From positions 14,411,001-14,475,000 of the forward strand of contig OX485807.1 of the NCBI GenBank assembly GCA_950295325.1: a DNA stretch of 64,000 nt, in the 5' to 3' direction. Below, one piece after another: positions 45,070 through 57,018 of the stretch. The DNA comes from Polytrichum commune (lineage: Eukaryota; Streptophyta; Polytrichopsida; Polytrichales; Polytrichaceae). The notes below the pieces were generated by a model that was not told the origin of the DNA, searched no databases, and saw only the letters and a list, made by a program, of their open reading frames with translations. Every line of letters starts with the position of its first letter. Position 1 is the first letter of the stretch. Both the position numbers and the translations under genes were made by a program.

Positions 45070-46111
45070 GGGGGACGTTAAATACCCCCCCCCCCCCCAC
45101 AAACTTTTCGGAGTGTCAGAGTCGGGTTGGGGCAGCCGCCCGGCTAGAAAATCTGAATTTTTTGGACCCGACTGAAAACTGCTGCCTGCCCGCCCGATTT
45201 CGAAAAAACCATTGCCCTTGCATTCTTGAAGGCCACTTACTCACAAATCCCATATTGAGTGCACTTCACCTTCAAGGGTCAAAATCCAATATATATGTTC
45301 ACTTCCATTGAGTAAATAAGCAATTGACTAGGGTTTCATTATCAAAGTGAAACCATCAATAAAACATGTAATTAACTTGGAAGTCAAAAATATTACAAAA
45401 TCCCAGATATTAATTATTATAATTAACTCACTGGAATAGATTCCAGAAATTAATTATTAGAATTAACTCACTGGAATTAATTTTAATAATTAATTAATTA
45501 CAGTAAGTACATTTTATAATCAATTAGGTTTACTTAATTTGGTAAGCATAGTTTCTGATTTATTTGGGATTAATGAAGATTAATGAAGATTAATTAGACT
45601 TAATTATATTTAATCCCACTTGATATTAATGAATGCGTATGAATACTTGTGAAAGTAGACGGCATACCCTAAAATATTATAAAATACACATACTAAATCA
45701 GCACACTAAATTTAAGTGTCATTTTAGAATGACAAAGACAATTTCAAATTGAGTCACAAAAATTATAACCTTAGTGTTAGTGAGGGTTTTGTAATATTTT
45801 TGACTTCCCAAATTAATTACATGTTTTATTGACGGTTTCACTTTGATAATGAAACCCTAGTCAATTGCTTATTTACTCAATGGAAGTGAACATATATATT
45901 GGATTTTGACCCTTGAAGGTGAAGTGCACTCAATATGGGTTTTGTGAGTAAGTGGCCTTCAAAAATGCAAGGGCAATGGTTTTTTCGAAATCGGGCGGGC
46001 GGGCAGCAGTTTTCGGTCGGGTCCAAAAAATTCAGATTTTCTGGCCGGGCGGCTGCCCCAGCCCGACTCTGACACTCCGAAAAGTTCGTGGGGGGGTATT
46101 TAATGTCCCCC
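45070..46111. mobile_element. Foldback element with ~330-bp inverted arms, inserted in the MITE tip
   Basis: Arms 45070-about 45400 and about 45785-46111 are near-perfect inverted copies (GGGGGACGTTAAATAC ... GTATTTAATGTCCCCC; TGAGTGCACTTCACCTTCAA and its complement). GGCCCTC, the terminal 7 bp of the adjacent MITE, is duplicated at 45063-45069 and 46112-46118, so this element inserted there and copied the target. The spacer has repeated TTAATTATTAGAATTAACTC-like text. No coding capacity. A transcript across it would form a long hairpin. Confidence 0.9.
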
Positions 46112-46118
46112 GGCCCTC

Positions 46119-48483
46119 AGATAGGAAAGAATGAAACAACGTTAATGTGACATCACTCTCCTATCAAAATGGCGACCCCAAGTCCAAAAAAATATTCCAC
46201 ATGTACAATTTGAGAAACCAATCTTGAAGTTCAGGTCCAATCTCAAGTCTATAAAAGGGGTGTTTGGGACCCCAGGTTGCTTGGACCCTGACCCTAACAT
46301 ATATAAACCCACCCTTATTAGGCATAGAGCTTCAGCCGCCAGGTGTGAACCTGGAATTAAGAAAACAGTCTCTCATGGGTTGACATTGATGCTATTAAAA
46401 AAAACAGTCAACAGCAACGGAGTCTGTAATTAGTAATTTTAAGACTCCGAGTTTGTATTTAATGCCGTCTGCAACTCTGCAAAGTTGCATCTTCTTCGAA
46501 ACTTCAATTTGCCCAGGCTGTCTGTAATAAACTTAAACTTCGACAGCTATGCAGATCTGGACTTATCACTCCAATATGTTTGCCAAGTCGTGATGAGCAA
46601 TCACTTACAGTACTCTTACCGACGTCAACCGTTACTGCAAGATCAAAACCATTTGGTACTCATATATACTTCTCTGCAGATCAGTCGAGCATTCATGCTA
46701 CTGCAAGTAATATCAGAATCAGCCTGATTCAACTCTCATCTTCTGTCACTCGATCGGGTGTCTCGATTTGCTCCTGCTCCAAGTTTCGGTGGATTTGATG
46801 CATGTCAGTGCGGTCACGTTATTGTAGGCGAGCCTTTTGCGTATGGTCGGATCATCACATCATCAGGCTTCAATATGCTTTCTCTGACGTTCAATCAATA
46901 GCGGTGAGTATCAAAAGGGCTTGCGTTCATCTTGCTTGCAGAGCTTGACAGTGTGTTTTGGATTGAAGTACCTAGTTTGCGCAAACCTCTTTAGATGGAC
47001 ACTTGAAGGTTTAGTTTTAGGTCGTAGGTCGATCGGAACTTGAATTAGGTTGCTGAATTTCTGTGTAGCCATTACGGAACATCTAGAAAGAACCGTCGTC
47101 CTTGCCCCGCGGTGGCAACTCTTTCCTTTCAGGACATCTGTTTCTAAACCACTTGTTATGCTTCTAATGAAGATTTGATGACTTTGTTGAGGAGCAACAT
47201 GCTTGGCAAGAGATCAAAGGTCCTTGAGAGGACTGCATATTTGATAGCACGTGTGTCTAAATTGAGAAACTCGGATTCAGACATTTCAGATATCAACTTG
47301 GAACTGATTAGAAACATTTATTTGTAATCAAGCAGGGGTCAGGCCCGGCCATCTAGACACCCTGAGTATTTGTGTTCAGTTCTAAGAAATCTTGATAGCC
47401 TTGAAATTGCTTATAATACGAAAGTAGCTCCAAACTAAAGATCTCTTAATATGTTTCCGTGTGCTGTTGCAGTTGTTTGACATGATCCTGAAAGTTTGAC
47501 AACCTCGGTGTGAGTTGCTCTCATACTTAGCAGTTGAAATCCACCTGGAAGCTGGTTAGTAATAATTGAACTCAATTTTTGTTCGTTTTTCTTGTTTAAC
47601 ATCTCTCTTAAGGACAGAGGGAATTATCGTGTATGAGGAGACGTCTCGTTCATTCAAGATAAAAGCCCAGAAATAGTATGCATCCCGGAGGCTACTTTCA
47701 TAGTGGAATTAACTTGAGAGTCCCCGAATCAGTCTACTCGAGATCATTTGAGATGAATCAACAACAAATTTATAAGGGGTTAAGTTTTATGTTGGATGGA
47801 TGAGAGGTAATATGCTCGTATATGATAATTCCCTCTCTCCCAATCATGAGTCTATGTATTGTTGTCATGTATAACATGTACATAGTTATTATTCCTTCCT
47901 AGCCACACTTTGGAATCATGAGTAACTTTGAGCATTTTACCACTTATTCCTCTAGGTGGTGTATTGCTTGAATTAGTTCCTTGTATTGAGGAAATGTTTT
48001 GGTACATAATAGGATTCCATAGAAAACTTTGGACAATTCATTGGACCTAGAGAAACATGTGGTGGAGTGGACAACCTATTTTTTGCATGATGTGATATTC
48101 ATATTCAAAGTGAAACCCAACTTCGCAACTATTTTTGAGGAGAAACTACTATTACTTGTGCAGGGTAAAAATAAATTCTACAAAACTCTCAACAACTTGA
48201 ATATGAAACAAATTTGCATCTCTTAAATTTGTGGACGAGATTGTGCTCATGCCAGCGCGTCCCGTTTACAACTCCATATTTAGAGAGTGACTTTTCTTCC
48301 CTATTTTAGAATGTAGCGCTAGGTAGTCTCAAATCTTTCTACCAACTCGATCATCAAGTTGGTAAATTTAGGTGTTATCTCACAAAGGCCACATCAATAC
48401 TCTATTATTATGAGAAATTAGCCTATTCGGTCCCACCTTCATATACTCCTAATCCCAATACGTCTTTTGGCTTCTTGGACTTC
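46119..48483. other. No gene recognised; possible leader of the next gene
   Basis: Mixed composition with a less AT-biased part at 46780-47160 that could be a transcribed leader. A 65-codon frame at 48029-48226 has no domain. Confidence 0.35.
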
Positions 48484-48486
48484 AAT

Positions 48487-48512
48487 TATATCATTCTCAT
48501 TCTCATTCTCAT
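48487..48512. repeat. (CATTCT)n short tandem repeat
   Basis: Three to four CATTCT hexamers about 100 bp upstream of the second DUF7748-like copy. Confidence 0.8.
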
Positions 48513-48610
48513 TTCATTTTTCTCACTAATCATAGGTGTATATTAGTCCCGAATTAGTATGCTCATGGCATGCCGTGCAGGCTTTAATTCTCCCTTCAAA
48601 GGAAATCGAG

Positions 48611-49004
48611 ATGGCTTTGACGACTTTTGTGAACTGCACCAACGTGCCTGTCACTTTGAAGCAAGGGATGGCCGGTGTATTCAGAGACGTTTGCAAGCTG
48701 GTCCCCAAGGCTGGGCAAAATGGGAACTTAAAACCTTTGGGATTGAATAGCAAGAGTGTGGAGATCGATAAAAGCGCCACATACGTACCTTGAGTACATG
48801 ATGGCGACGGGGAATAAGGGTGAAACCATTTGCGTGACTTTCGAAGAATGCCTTGAGAATTCAGTGATCCGGTTCGTCAAGATCAACGAGAACTACAAAG
48901 TTGAGTGTATATCTCGACATGAAGCCAAGGGGAAGGGGAGCTTCCGGGATGTGTTGGGGTTTATGGAGAAGCTATGGCCAAAGAAGACAACTCTACTTGT
49001 TTGA
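48611..49004 (+). pseudogene. Second DUF7748-like copy, frameshifted
   Basis: The N-terminal half (MALTTFVNCTNVPVTLKQGM ... SVEIDKSATY) is in one frame up to a stop at about 48792. The C-terminal half (LEYMMATGNKGE ... FMEKLWPKK) continues in another. A 4-bp excess in ACATACGTACCTTGAG explains the break; the homologous place in the intact gene reads NATYREYVVATG. Apart from that the copy is well kept, including the VATG/MATG turn and a basic tail. A probable 3' splice site (GTGCAG) lies about 30 bp upstream of the ATG, as for the copy at 15001. Either a recent pseudogene or a sequencing error. Confidence 0.7.
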
Positions 49005-49319
49005 AACTTTGCACACCAAAATTGATGATGTTTAAAATAGTGCCGTAACATTATTATTTGCTTAGTGGGGAGCGAGCTCGTTCTCTTGCTCTAGGCATTA
49101 TCTTACTTGGTTGCACTTTGATTTTGGAATAAAAGTGCAAGATGTAGACATCGACTTGATTTAACTTGAAGTTACAGTGGATGGAATAAAGAGTAGGTTT
49201 TCTTGGGTTTGGAGAAAAAAAAACACATTTCATAGGTTGAATATTGTCAACAATGAGATAATGTCCACTTATTCAAGTTGCTTAAGAGACATGATTGGTT
49301 TGCTTATGGACATAAAACT
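49005..49319. other. Downstream spacer of the DUF7748-like copy
   Basis: AT-rich; presumably 3' untranslated sequence at first. Confidence 0.4.
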
Positions 49320-49560
49320 CAGTTATACACTAGATAACCAACAAGAGGAGAGTGGATTATGAGCCCTAGGACTGGAGGGATATCCTCCTACTCATGTTAG
49401 TTATTGATCATCACCAATTACTTCATGAAAAAAATTTGGAATTATGGGTGATATTGGAGTCCATGTATGAATTTTTTTGACTAGCTCTAATTACCCTTCA
49501 CTACATTTGGATGAGCCATCAATTTTGGATTAAATGCTTGCTTCATGGATAGAAAATCTC
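49320..49560. repeat. Dispersed repeat, copy B
   Basis: AGATAACCAACAAGAGGAGA, CCTCCTACTCATGTTAGTTA and TTGGATGAGCCATCA blocks align in order with copies A (17428) and C (50570). Confidence 0.55.
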
Positions 49561-50569
49561 AAGGGAGTTGCTCAAAGTGTTGTTGTCCACTTAGATGAGC
49601 GACTAATTATGGTTTCTTCAACTTCTTATTACTTTAGAGTCACTTCCAATTACCTAGGACAAGCCTAAGGGTTCTTCAAGTGGTCTTGAACCAGGACTTA
49701 CGGCACCAATCACGTCTTTGGCAGGTTCTAACCAAGCCCATGTTGTACATAGATGCTAGGATCCTTATCTTTTGTCATAGAAAAATGGATGTTCAATTTT
49801 ATATAGAAATTAATAAACATATGTTGGGCTGACCTGGCTAGAGATTAATTACATGATAACATAGTACGTATAAGTACACCAATTAGTCCTCTTGGTGTGG
49901 GTTACCATTTGTAGTTACACATTACTATATTTTTATCAAGAATACCAACTTCTACCAAGTATGTTATTTCATGTTCCTTGACATGCATACTAATTATTTA
50001 TCTTATTTGAGTAATAAATGAAAATCTCAATAAAGAAAAAGAAAAAGAAAAACTTTAGCAATTTGTGTCTTTGAATTATAATATGGACACTAACATGATT
50101 ATTTTGTGTAGTTATAGTTTGTTGGTGGCACTAGAAGCATGAATTACAAAACAATCTCCTAAATTAGTGTTGGTTCATTTGACCATATGAAGGTATTTTT
50201 AAACTACCATGTGATAGTTGTTTGTAACGAGAAGGGAAAATGACGCCAAAGAACTTGGTTAATCAGCATAGAACTTAGATGCTTGAAGAGAATGGAAGAT
50301 GACTACCAAGTATGTTAATCCCCCATAACATCCCGATGCTTGAAAAATAGAAGATGACTGTGTACACAAATTTTATAGAAGAGCAACATTCTTCAAGAAG
50401 AGGTCCATAAGTAAGTTAGCTTCATAACACATATAAATTGCTATGAGGATTTTGTATAAACTGCCTTGCGACCCCATGCTTCAAAGTCGGCATTGTGATT
50501 GTGGTGGGAAGTGAAGATTGCTTTGTAAGTCAAAGGGTTTGCGTCCGAGTTTATTCTTCTCTTGTAAGT
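49561..50569. other. No gene recognised
   Basis: AT-rich spacer with an AAAGAAAAAGAAAAAGAAAA run near 50034. Confidence 0.45.
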
Positions 50570-50800
50570 AAACTTCATTTTTATGGACTAGCTAGATAAC
50601 TAGCGAAAGGAGAGTGGATGGCGAGTCACAAGAGGCAAAGTGTCATCCACCTACTTGAGTTGGTTATCAATCATAACCAATCAACTCATGGAATTTTTTT
50701 GACAATTATAGATGACATCACGCCTTCACGGACAAAAAAAAAATGACAAGTTTTGATAACTTTTATGCTTGTGAGTGAGTGATTCGCTATCTGACGTTAA
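50570..50800. repeat. Dispersed repeat, copy C
   Basis: AGATAACTAGCGAAAGGAGA, CCACCTACTTGAGTTGGTTA and CAATCAACTCATGGA blocks align with copies A and B. Confidence 0.55.
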
Positions 50801-52794
50801 GGTAGACATGTGTTATTCAAATGTTCTTCAATCTATACCCACTCTCTAGGTACTCGAACTTGACAACAAATCAAAAAAACATATTCTTCAAGGTCTGTCC
50901 AAACTCAACACTAATACATCTACACAAACGGTGCATGATGCAATGGAACCAAAATTTAATAGCATTTGATATCAGCCTAAACATTCCAACCACCAAAATA
51001 CTAAATAAATTGATTCACATCAACAATATGACATTAGATAATTGAATGCACAATACATATAATTTTTGGGGAATGAATAACACACTTTGACTTCTCAACC
51101 AAAATTTTACAATGAATATTAAATTTTAGCTCTACAATTAAAAAGTTAATAATTTAATAAGAAGTTGCTATGATTACAATCTATTCAAGTGTAAGCAAAA
51201 AAAACATGTTAGCTCATATCTTCAATGAGAAATAAGATGGTCCTTTCAACTCCCTAATTTCAAAGATGAAATTGAACAATACCATAAGTTAATTTAGTTA
51301 TTTTTAAGAGATAATTGGAGAGTGGTCTTTGGAGCTTTCATTAGAGATGTTGGCAGATGGTGCTAAAAAGGGCCGCTTTGGGCCCTACCGCTTTGGCTAC
51401 ACCAGCCGCGAAATTTAGGGCTGCAGGGGAAAGCGATGTACGAAGTAAGGTAAGCATCCCTTGGTTTCTAAGCCAAATATTGGTTTGTATTTATATTTAG
51501 TTCAGAAATAAAACATTTTTAAAATTTGGAAGTTTTTATAATAAAAAATATCTTAGTTTATCCTACTAAACATTTAATTAGTCCAATCAAAATTTAGTTG
51601 CTGTAAAGTAGGTAACTTAGATCATTCTAATATAGTTTTGCTAGCATAACTTAATACAAGGTGGCCTAAAACCTAATATGACCCTCTAAAATTCGTTTTT
51701 TTAAAATAAGGACAAGAAGTTCTTATGAGCTGCCACATGAAAATACTTATAACTTTATCTAAAATTCTAGAATAAAAAAAAAAGCTAAAATATTAAAAAA
51801 CGTCAACATCTACTTAGAGTTATAAAACTTGTAGAAAATGAATATTCCAGCAAGTCAAGGTGAAATTACAAAGTCAACAGTACTTAAATAAAGGCTATCT
51901 CATAAAAATGCTCATTATTTCTATAGAGAGTTTTGGATTTTTTTTAAATTTTTTTATAGATAGACTTTTAATATTAATCTACATATATAAAACATGTTAG
52001 AATTGGAAGAAAAAAAATTATGGTGAGTATTTGAAATCAACTGTCTTTTTCGGTTTAAAATAATTTACTAATGACACATATATAGAGACTAATTATAATC
52101 TATTAACAAAAAAAATATTTAGAATGTAAATTTAACATAAGAAATTATAATAGATAAGCTATGATGAAATATTTTTATTAAATGAATATAAAAACCTCAG
52201 TCATTTTCAAAAAAACACTAACATTGAAAACTACCAAATAAACTAAGTATTGGATTTTTCAACTAAGTATGGGATTGATCGAGGTCGAAGTTATATGGTG
52301 TTGAAGAAAATAGAAGCGAGAAATAAAATAATAAATAAATTGATAAATTGAAAATAAGACGTATTTTAAATAGGGTTGTCTCATACAATAAAGGTCAGTT
52401 ATTTCGTTAAATTTTAATTCACTACGTATAATATGCCTTGGATCCATTTTCCAAAGGTTTAGCTACCATTGACTTAATAGTATCAAAAATTATTTGTCAA
52501 AATCAATTTCACATTGTAAAAGTGAATTATGTAAATTAAAAATTATTTTTAATAATCAACATAGTTCGTTGTAATTGTTTGAATATGCTAGGGAGAATTT
52601 ATTAGAGATCATTTTTTAAGCATAGTCACCTTGAATCTTCAGAATATTTTAAAGTTTTATCTTTATCGATTACTTATTGTTTGACTTTAGCTTAATCAAT
52701 CATATAAACAATTATTTAATGATTTTTTGATACTCGTTACTTTAGAATTTTAATTAGTAATCCAATTTTAAATGCACGTCCAAGATCTAGGAGT
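50801..52794. other. Very AT-rich DNA, no gene
   Basis: Apart from a GC-rich island at 51370-51450 that begins GGGCCGCTTTGGGCCC, this is highly AT-rich. The island's first ten bases equal the tip of the Harbinger-type MITE at 10469, which could make it the left end of the transposon coding for the transposase that follows; I could not find the matching right end. Confidence 0.45.
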
Positions 52795-54045
52795 TTGTGG
52801 CGTTATGGGAGGGTAAAAGGTTTTGTGCAACGCCACTTTATTGGCGGTCAAGCATCTTCTTTTTCTCCACAAATGATAAAAGAGGGGTTAAGGTTGAGTT
52901 ATGATACATTCGTGTATTTGTGTGAGGTGTTGCGTCTGATGCTACAAAGAGGTGGAACTCGCATGAAGTTAGGCATAGACGTAGAAACGCAAGTTGCTGT
53001 TACTTTATCACGATTGTCGACTGGAAATATCTTGAGGATGTGTGGAGAAATGTATGGCTAAGCATAGTCAACTACCTCTATAATTGTTAGGAAGTGTTGT
53101 GAAGCAATTAAGGTTCTTGTTAAACCTTTAGTATATTCAAAACTTACTAAGAAACGGATTCAAATCATAGCATCCGAATTTGAAAAAGTGAGAGGCATAC
53201 CTTACATCATTGGTGTTGTAGATAGTAGTCATGTACCAATTATTGCCCTCAAGATAGATCCCGCATCCTATTATTGTCGAAAATGTTTCTACTCGGCTTT
53301 GTTGCAAGGTGTCGTGGACTTAAAATGCTTGTTTTGGGACTTTGACTTTGGTTGGGCAAAAAGTAATCACGATTGGTCAATGTTCCAAAAAACCAAAATA
53401 GGCAAAAAATTCTTACAAGGGAAATTCAAGCCATACAAGCTTATAGGTGATGCAGCGTATCCTATGAGGCTTTGTTTTATTCTTCCATTTAAAGGTTCAA
53501 ATAGTGGGCTCTTTAGAAAGAAACAATATTGGAATTTCATACAATCAAGTACCATGATGGCGGTAGAGCGAGCATTTGGAATATTAAAAGAAAGATGGCG
53601 AATTCTATTAAAACGCATTGATCTTCCATTAGATAATGTACCGGATGTAGTCACAGCTTGCATAAGTTTGTATAATCTCTGCCTCATTCACACTGATGGC
53701 TTTGATATGCAATGGGCCAAACAAGCAGAAGAAGAATTGGAGCGGACACGCCTTGGGGTTTTTGGTAAATTGTACAACAATGATATGTTTCACATTGCAG
53801 AGACATCAATCAAGCAAATGCAGTCATTGCAAAAACCGAAAGTTTCTATTCAACAAATTGTCGAGGATGGGAGCGATTATGGTTTGAGTGGCGATGAATT
53901 GGAAGATTTATCAAGAACCAAGAAACAGAAGGAAGTGAAGATAAAGAAGATGTTACTTGAAACAACCCAATTTCACAAGTCTATGGTTCGAACATTTTAT
54001 GATGCTAAGGTGCAAAAGGACAGTGATGTTACATTGCCTACCTAA
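52795..54045 (+). pseudogene. PIF/Harbinger transposase, two in-frame stops
   Basis: A single frame runs through the interval, broken only by TAA (53059-53061) and TAG (53065-53067). The first part (FSPQMIKEGLRLSYDTFVYL, then TQVAVTLSRLSTG) is the N-terminal helical region of Harbinger nucleases. The DDE_4-type core follows: VVDSSHVPI (first Asp), LIGDAAYPM (second Asp) and VERAFGILKERWR (Glu). An acidic-basic tail ends at 54045. All three catalytic residues are present. The frame appears to start upstream of 52795 (RPRSRSLWRYGRV), so the start is uncertain. Confidence 0.85.
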
Positions 54046-54477
54046 GAAGAGGATTCAGAGTAGTTTTTTCATACGCATTTCATGTGTACTTTTTTATTCC
54101 CTCAACAATATAGTTTTTTGAATTGTTGTATAAATCATGGGAAATAAACAAGTCATTGAAGCAACAATTTATACACATTTCTCTTTTGTTTTTTTTTCTT
54201 TTTTTCTTTTTTTCTTTTTAAAATTATTTTTTAATCTAGAAGAAAATTTACAAAAAAATTATACATAAAACATCTTGGCACGAAACTTGTGCGCACGTAA
54301 AAAATCATGAGCTTCATTCTTTGTGTATGTATGAGACACATTATCTTGATGATTTTTTATTTTTTTTAAACATATGAGAATGTGTAAGTGGCGTAGTAAG
54401 GAATTGGGCCTTGGATTATGCTTTCCAATATAAAGTCATTTAGTTCAAGCAAGGGCATAATTCATTTAAGCCCAAAT
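54046..54477. other. No gene recognised
   Basis: 3' flank of the transposase; T-rich with a TTTTCTTTTTTTCTT run near 54190. Confidence 0.45.
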
Positions 54478-54609
54478 GGGCCGTGGATTGGGCCTTACAA
54501 TATAAAGTCCCTAGGCCCATTTAGAAGGCCCACTTTAAAGTAGAATTTTCAATTTGGGCCCTACAAGTGGGCCTATGGACTTTATATTGCAATGCCCACT
54601 CAACGGCCC
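54478..54609. repeat. Inverted repeat of ~41 bp arms, GGGCC-rich
   Basis: Left arm GGGCCGTGGATTGGGCCTTA..CAATATAAAGTCCCTAGGCCC and the inverted right arm GGGCCGTTGAGTGGGCATTG..CAATATAAAGTCCATAGGCCC differ at a few positions. Related GGGCCC(A/T)A words continue to 54715. Could be a subterminal structure of the Harbinger element. Confidence 0.75.
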
Positions 54610-55036
54610 ACTTTGTAAAGTAGGGCTAAAGTTAAGGCCCACTTCAAGTCCAAGTGGGCTCAACTCCAAATGGGCCCAACTCCAAATGGGCCCTAATATA
54701 AAGTGCCCCTCAGATGCCGCTATTGTCTATATCATCAATTTATATGAAAAAAAAGTGATGTCATTGCAACCAAGGATTTATAATGAAGAAACATTGGATT
54801 CATATTTATATTGAGCATAAGCGACAAATGTTGAATGACTTTAGGAAATTGAAATCTCATATCAAGAATAAAATATAAAACTGGAAAGTTGCATATCGAA
54901 GACAAAAGATTTTGTTTGAAGAGGAGACGGACAGTATAATTCTCTTATGACCGTAATTTAATAGTATGCAAAGTAATATAAGTGGATTTATAAAAGAAGA
55001 TGGTTTAGAACATGGTATGGACCAAGGTCAATTGAC
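54610..55036. other. No gene recognised
   Basis: Further AAGTGGGCT/AATGGGCCC words to about 54715, then AT-rich spacer. Confidence 0.4.
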
Positions 55037-55462
55037 TTGGGAAAATACATCAGTAGTAATAATCAAATGTCGGAAATACAATTCGGCCATCTTTTGAATT
55101 GTCCGACATTTTTCATAGATAAGGATGACGGTAGTATGAGTAATCCAGAGCATATAATCTCACCACTAGCAACAACTCATGATTTTTATGGGACTCCTGA
55201 TGATGAGGATTTAAGACTTATCGGCGACTCATCTTGTATTGCTTCTTGCAAAAAATCGAGGATTTTGAGTAATCCTAATACGTGGAAAAAATCATTGACA
55301 TACACAGTGTACCTTGTGAATGCTATCGCGAGATTCGTAGAAGAATCTGATCATGTTGAAAAGCACAAAGTAGTGACTTCCAAAAAAATGATGACGTTGT
55401 TAATTAATTCCAACAAGGCAATTAATGAAGGTAATGATGACATCATTTTCAAAATTGGATAA
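55037..55462 (+). CDS. 141-codon frame, possible second Harbinger protein remnant
   Basis: The frame is well mixed (FGHLLNCPTFFIDKDDGSMS..TWKKSLTYTVYLVNAIARFV) and lies about 1 kb downstream of the transposase in the same orientation, where PIF/Harbinger elements carry their MYB/SANT-like accessory gene. I do not see a MYB helix triplet with its tryptophans, so at best this is the C-terminal part. It may be unrelated. Confidence 0.35.
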   Translation: MGKYISSNNQMSEIQFGHLLNCPTFFIDKDDGSMSNPEHIISPLATTHDFYGTPDDEDLRLIGDSSCIASCKKSRILSNPNTWKKSLTYTVYLVNAIARFVEESDHVEKHKVVTSKKMMTLLINSNKAINEGNDDIIFKIG

Positions 55463-57018
55463 AGTGAGACAGAGGTTCAATGTAAGACTACAGCTTCACA
55501 AAAACAAATTATTATCATGTTTATCACTATTTTGGCCAATAAGGTTCGTTTCTTATAATTTTTATTTGTGGGTGTTAGTGTTTTTTTAGCAACTTTGATC
55601 ATTATAATTTAGATTGTATATTTTATAGCACAATTTTTTGTGGAAAATTGAAACGCATATACTTTAATATTCTCTCACATTCAAGTGTTTTATTTTGAAT
55701 TATGGTTCAGGATTACGTTGCCCCGCAAAAAGCTTCACTAGTTTTGAACAATATTGAAAATTGTGCATCTTTTTTGCTAGTTTTATAATTACTTTCATAT
55801 ATTTTTTCAATTGCTTACTAAAGTCATACACTGTTGTTTTGCAAGTTTGCAGGTGTGAACACAATGTACTATAATTTGTTTATTTATTTATTTATATCCT
55901 TAAATATTGCCATTTTTACAATATCAACTTCTGTGCTCAAATCAATAAATGGAGAGAACTGGCATCTAATTATTAATCAACCGGTTTGTTTTTCCAAATT
56001 GAAAGGTTCAAAATCAAAAATACAAGAAATTCACCAAACCATTTTTTTTAATATTATTTTGAGTAAAAATATAACAAATAACCGAAGCAACTCAATAAAT
56101 AACCGATTGATAATTAAGAAGCAAAGATATTGATCAAGTTGCCTCAAATTTTCCCTCGTTCACAAGTTTCGAATTCTATCCGGTGCATCGCCCGGGCACT
56201 AGCAACAACCACATGTGCCTGCAAGATCCCTGGAGTCTCCAGTAGAGGGGGGTTTGGGCTTCAAGGTGTTCAAGGTATTGTTCCTCAAGGTGATGGGGCG
56301 GGTTTGAGTTCCAAATTTGGCCTGGTGATGGAGGCCAAGCTCAATGTAGATTACAGCAAGTTCACAGAGCTTTTGACAGTCAATAATTTGACAACCAGTG
56401 CGGGGAGGGACATGTTCCAAAGACTGATCACAGCATATCAAAATAAGGCAGCTCATCATCATCACTGTCAACATCTTTCATTGTGAGGCTCCCGAGAGGC
56501 ACTAACACTAGGATCATGAACACACCATCATCATAGTCTGCATCCAAAATCAAACACATGTGCAAACAAGCTCAGATAAGGAACTCGGAAACATGAATGG
56601 AAGCTGTACTAAAGATCACACAGTGCCTCGACAGTGTGCCCTCCGACAGAAAAATTTGGTGCAATTCTGTCACCAGCGGAAGTCGTCACATAACTATCAT
56701 CTCAAACACTGTACAAAAAGTTTGGCTGCAAATGTTGATCCCAATATGTACTATTGTCTCACTGCATATTCACAACTTGCTCACAACCCTGAAATACGCC
56801 TCACTATCTCTAACAGGAATTACTAATGATTCCCATTCTTGGAAGGGCAGAATATCCAGTGATTCTCACCCAATCCCTCAGGTGTTTTGGTGTGGATTTG
56901 TCTTTCAGTTCACACCAACACACACAAAAGCCGTGAGAGCACCAAAGGCTATGAGCCATCATCACAATCAAAGCGTGTGTTAAAAAAGAGACAAACCTAT
57001 GTATTTTCTGTTTGCTAC
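55463..57018. other. No gene recognised; 3' flank of the minus-strand gene
   Basis: AT-rich to about 56150, then more balanced DNA that may include the 3' untranslated region of the gene ending at 57019. A GTGCATCGCCCGGGCAC segment at 56181 can form a small hairpin. Frames at 56130-56983 are mutually overlapping and lack domains. Confidence 0.4.

Noticed and set aside
56181-56205. Helitron 3' end (hairpin followed by CTAG)
   Set aside because: The hairpin is short, the spacing is wrong and the base after CTAG is not T; no matching TC start was found.
51370-56205. Complete Harbinger element boundaries
   Set aside because: A candidate left tip exists but no inverted right tip or TWA duplication could be found.
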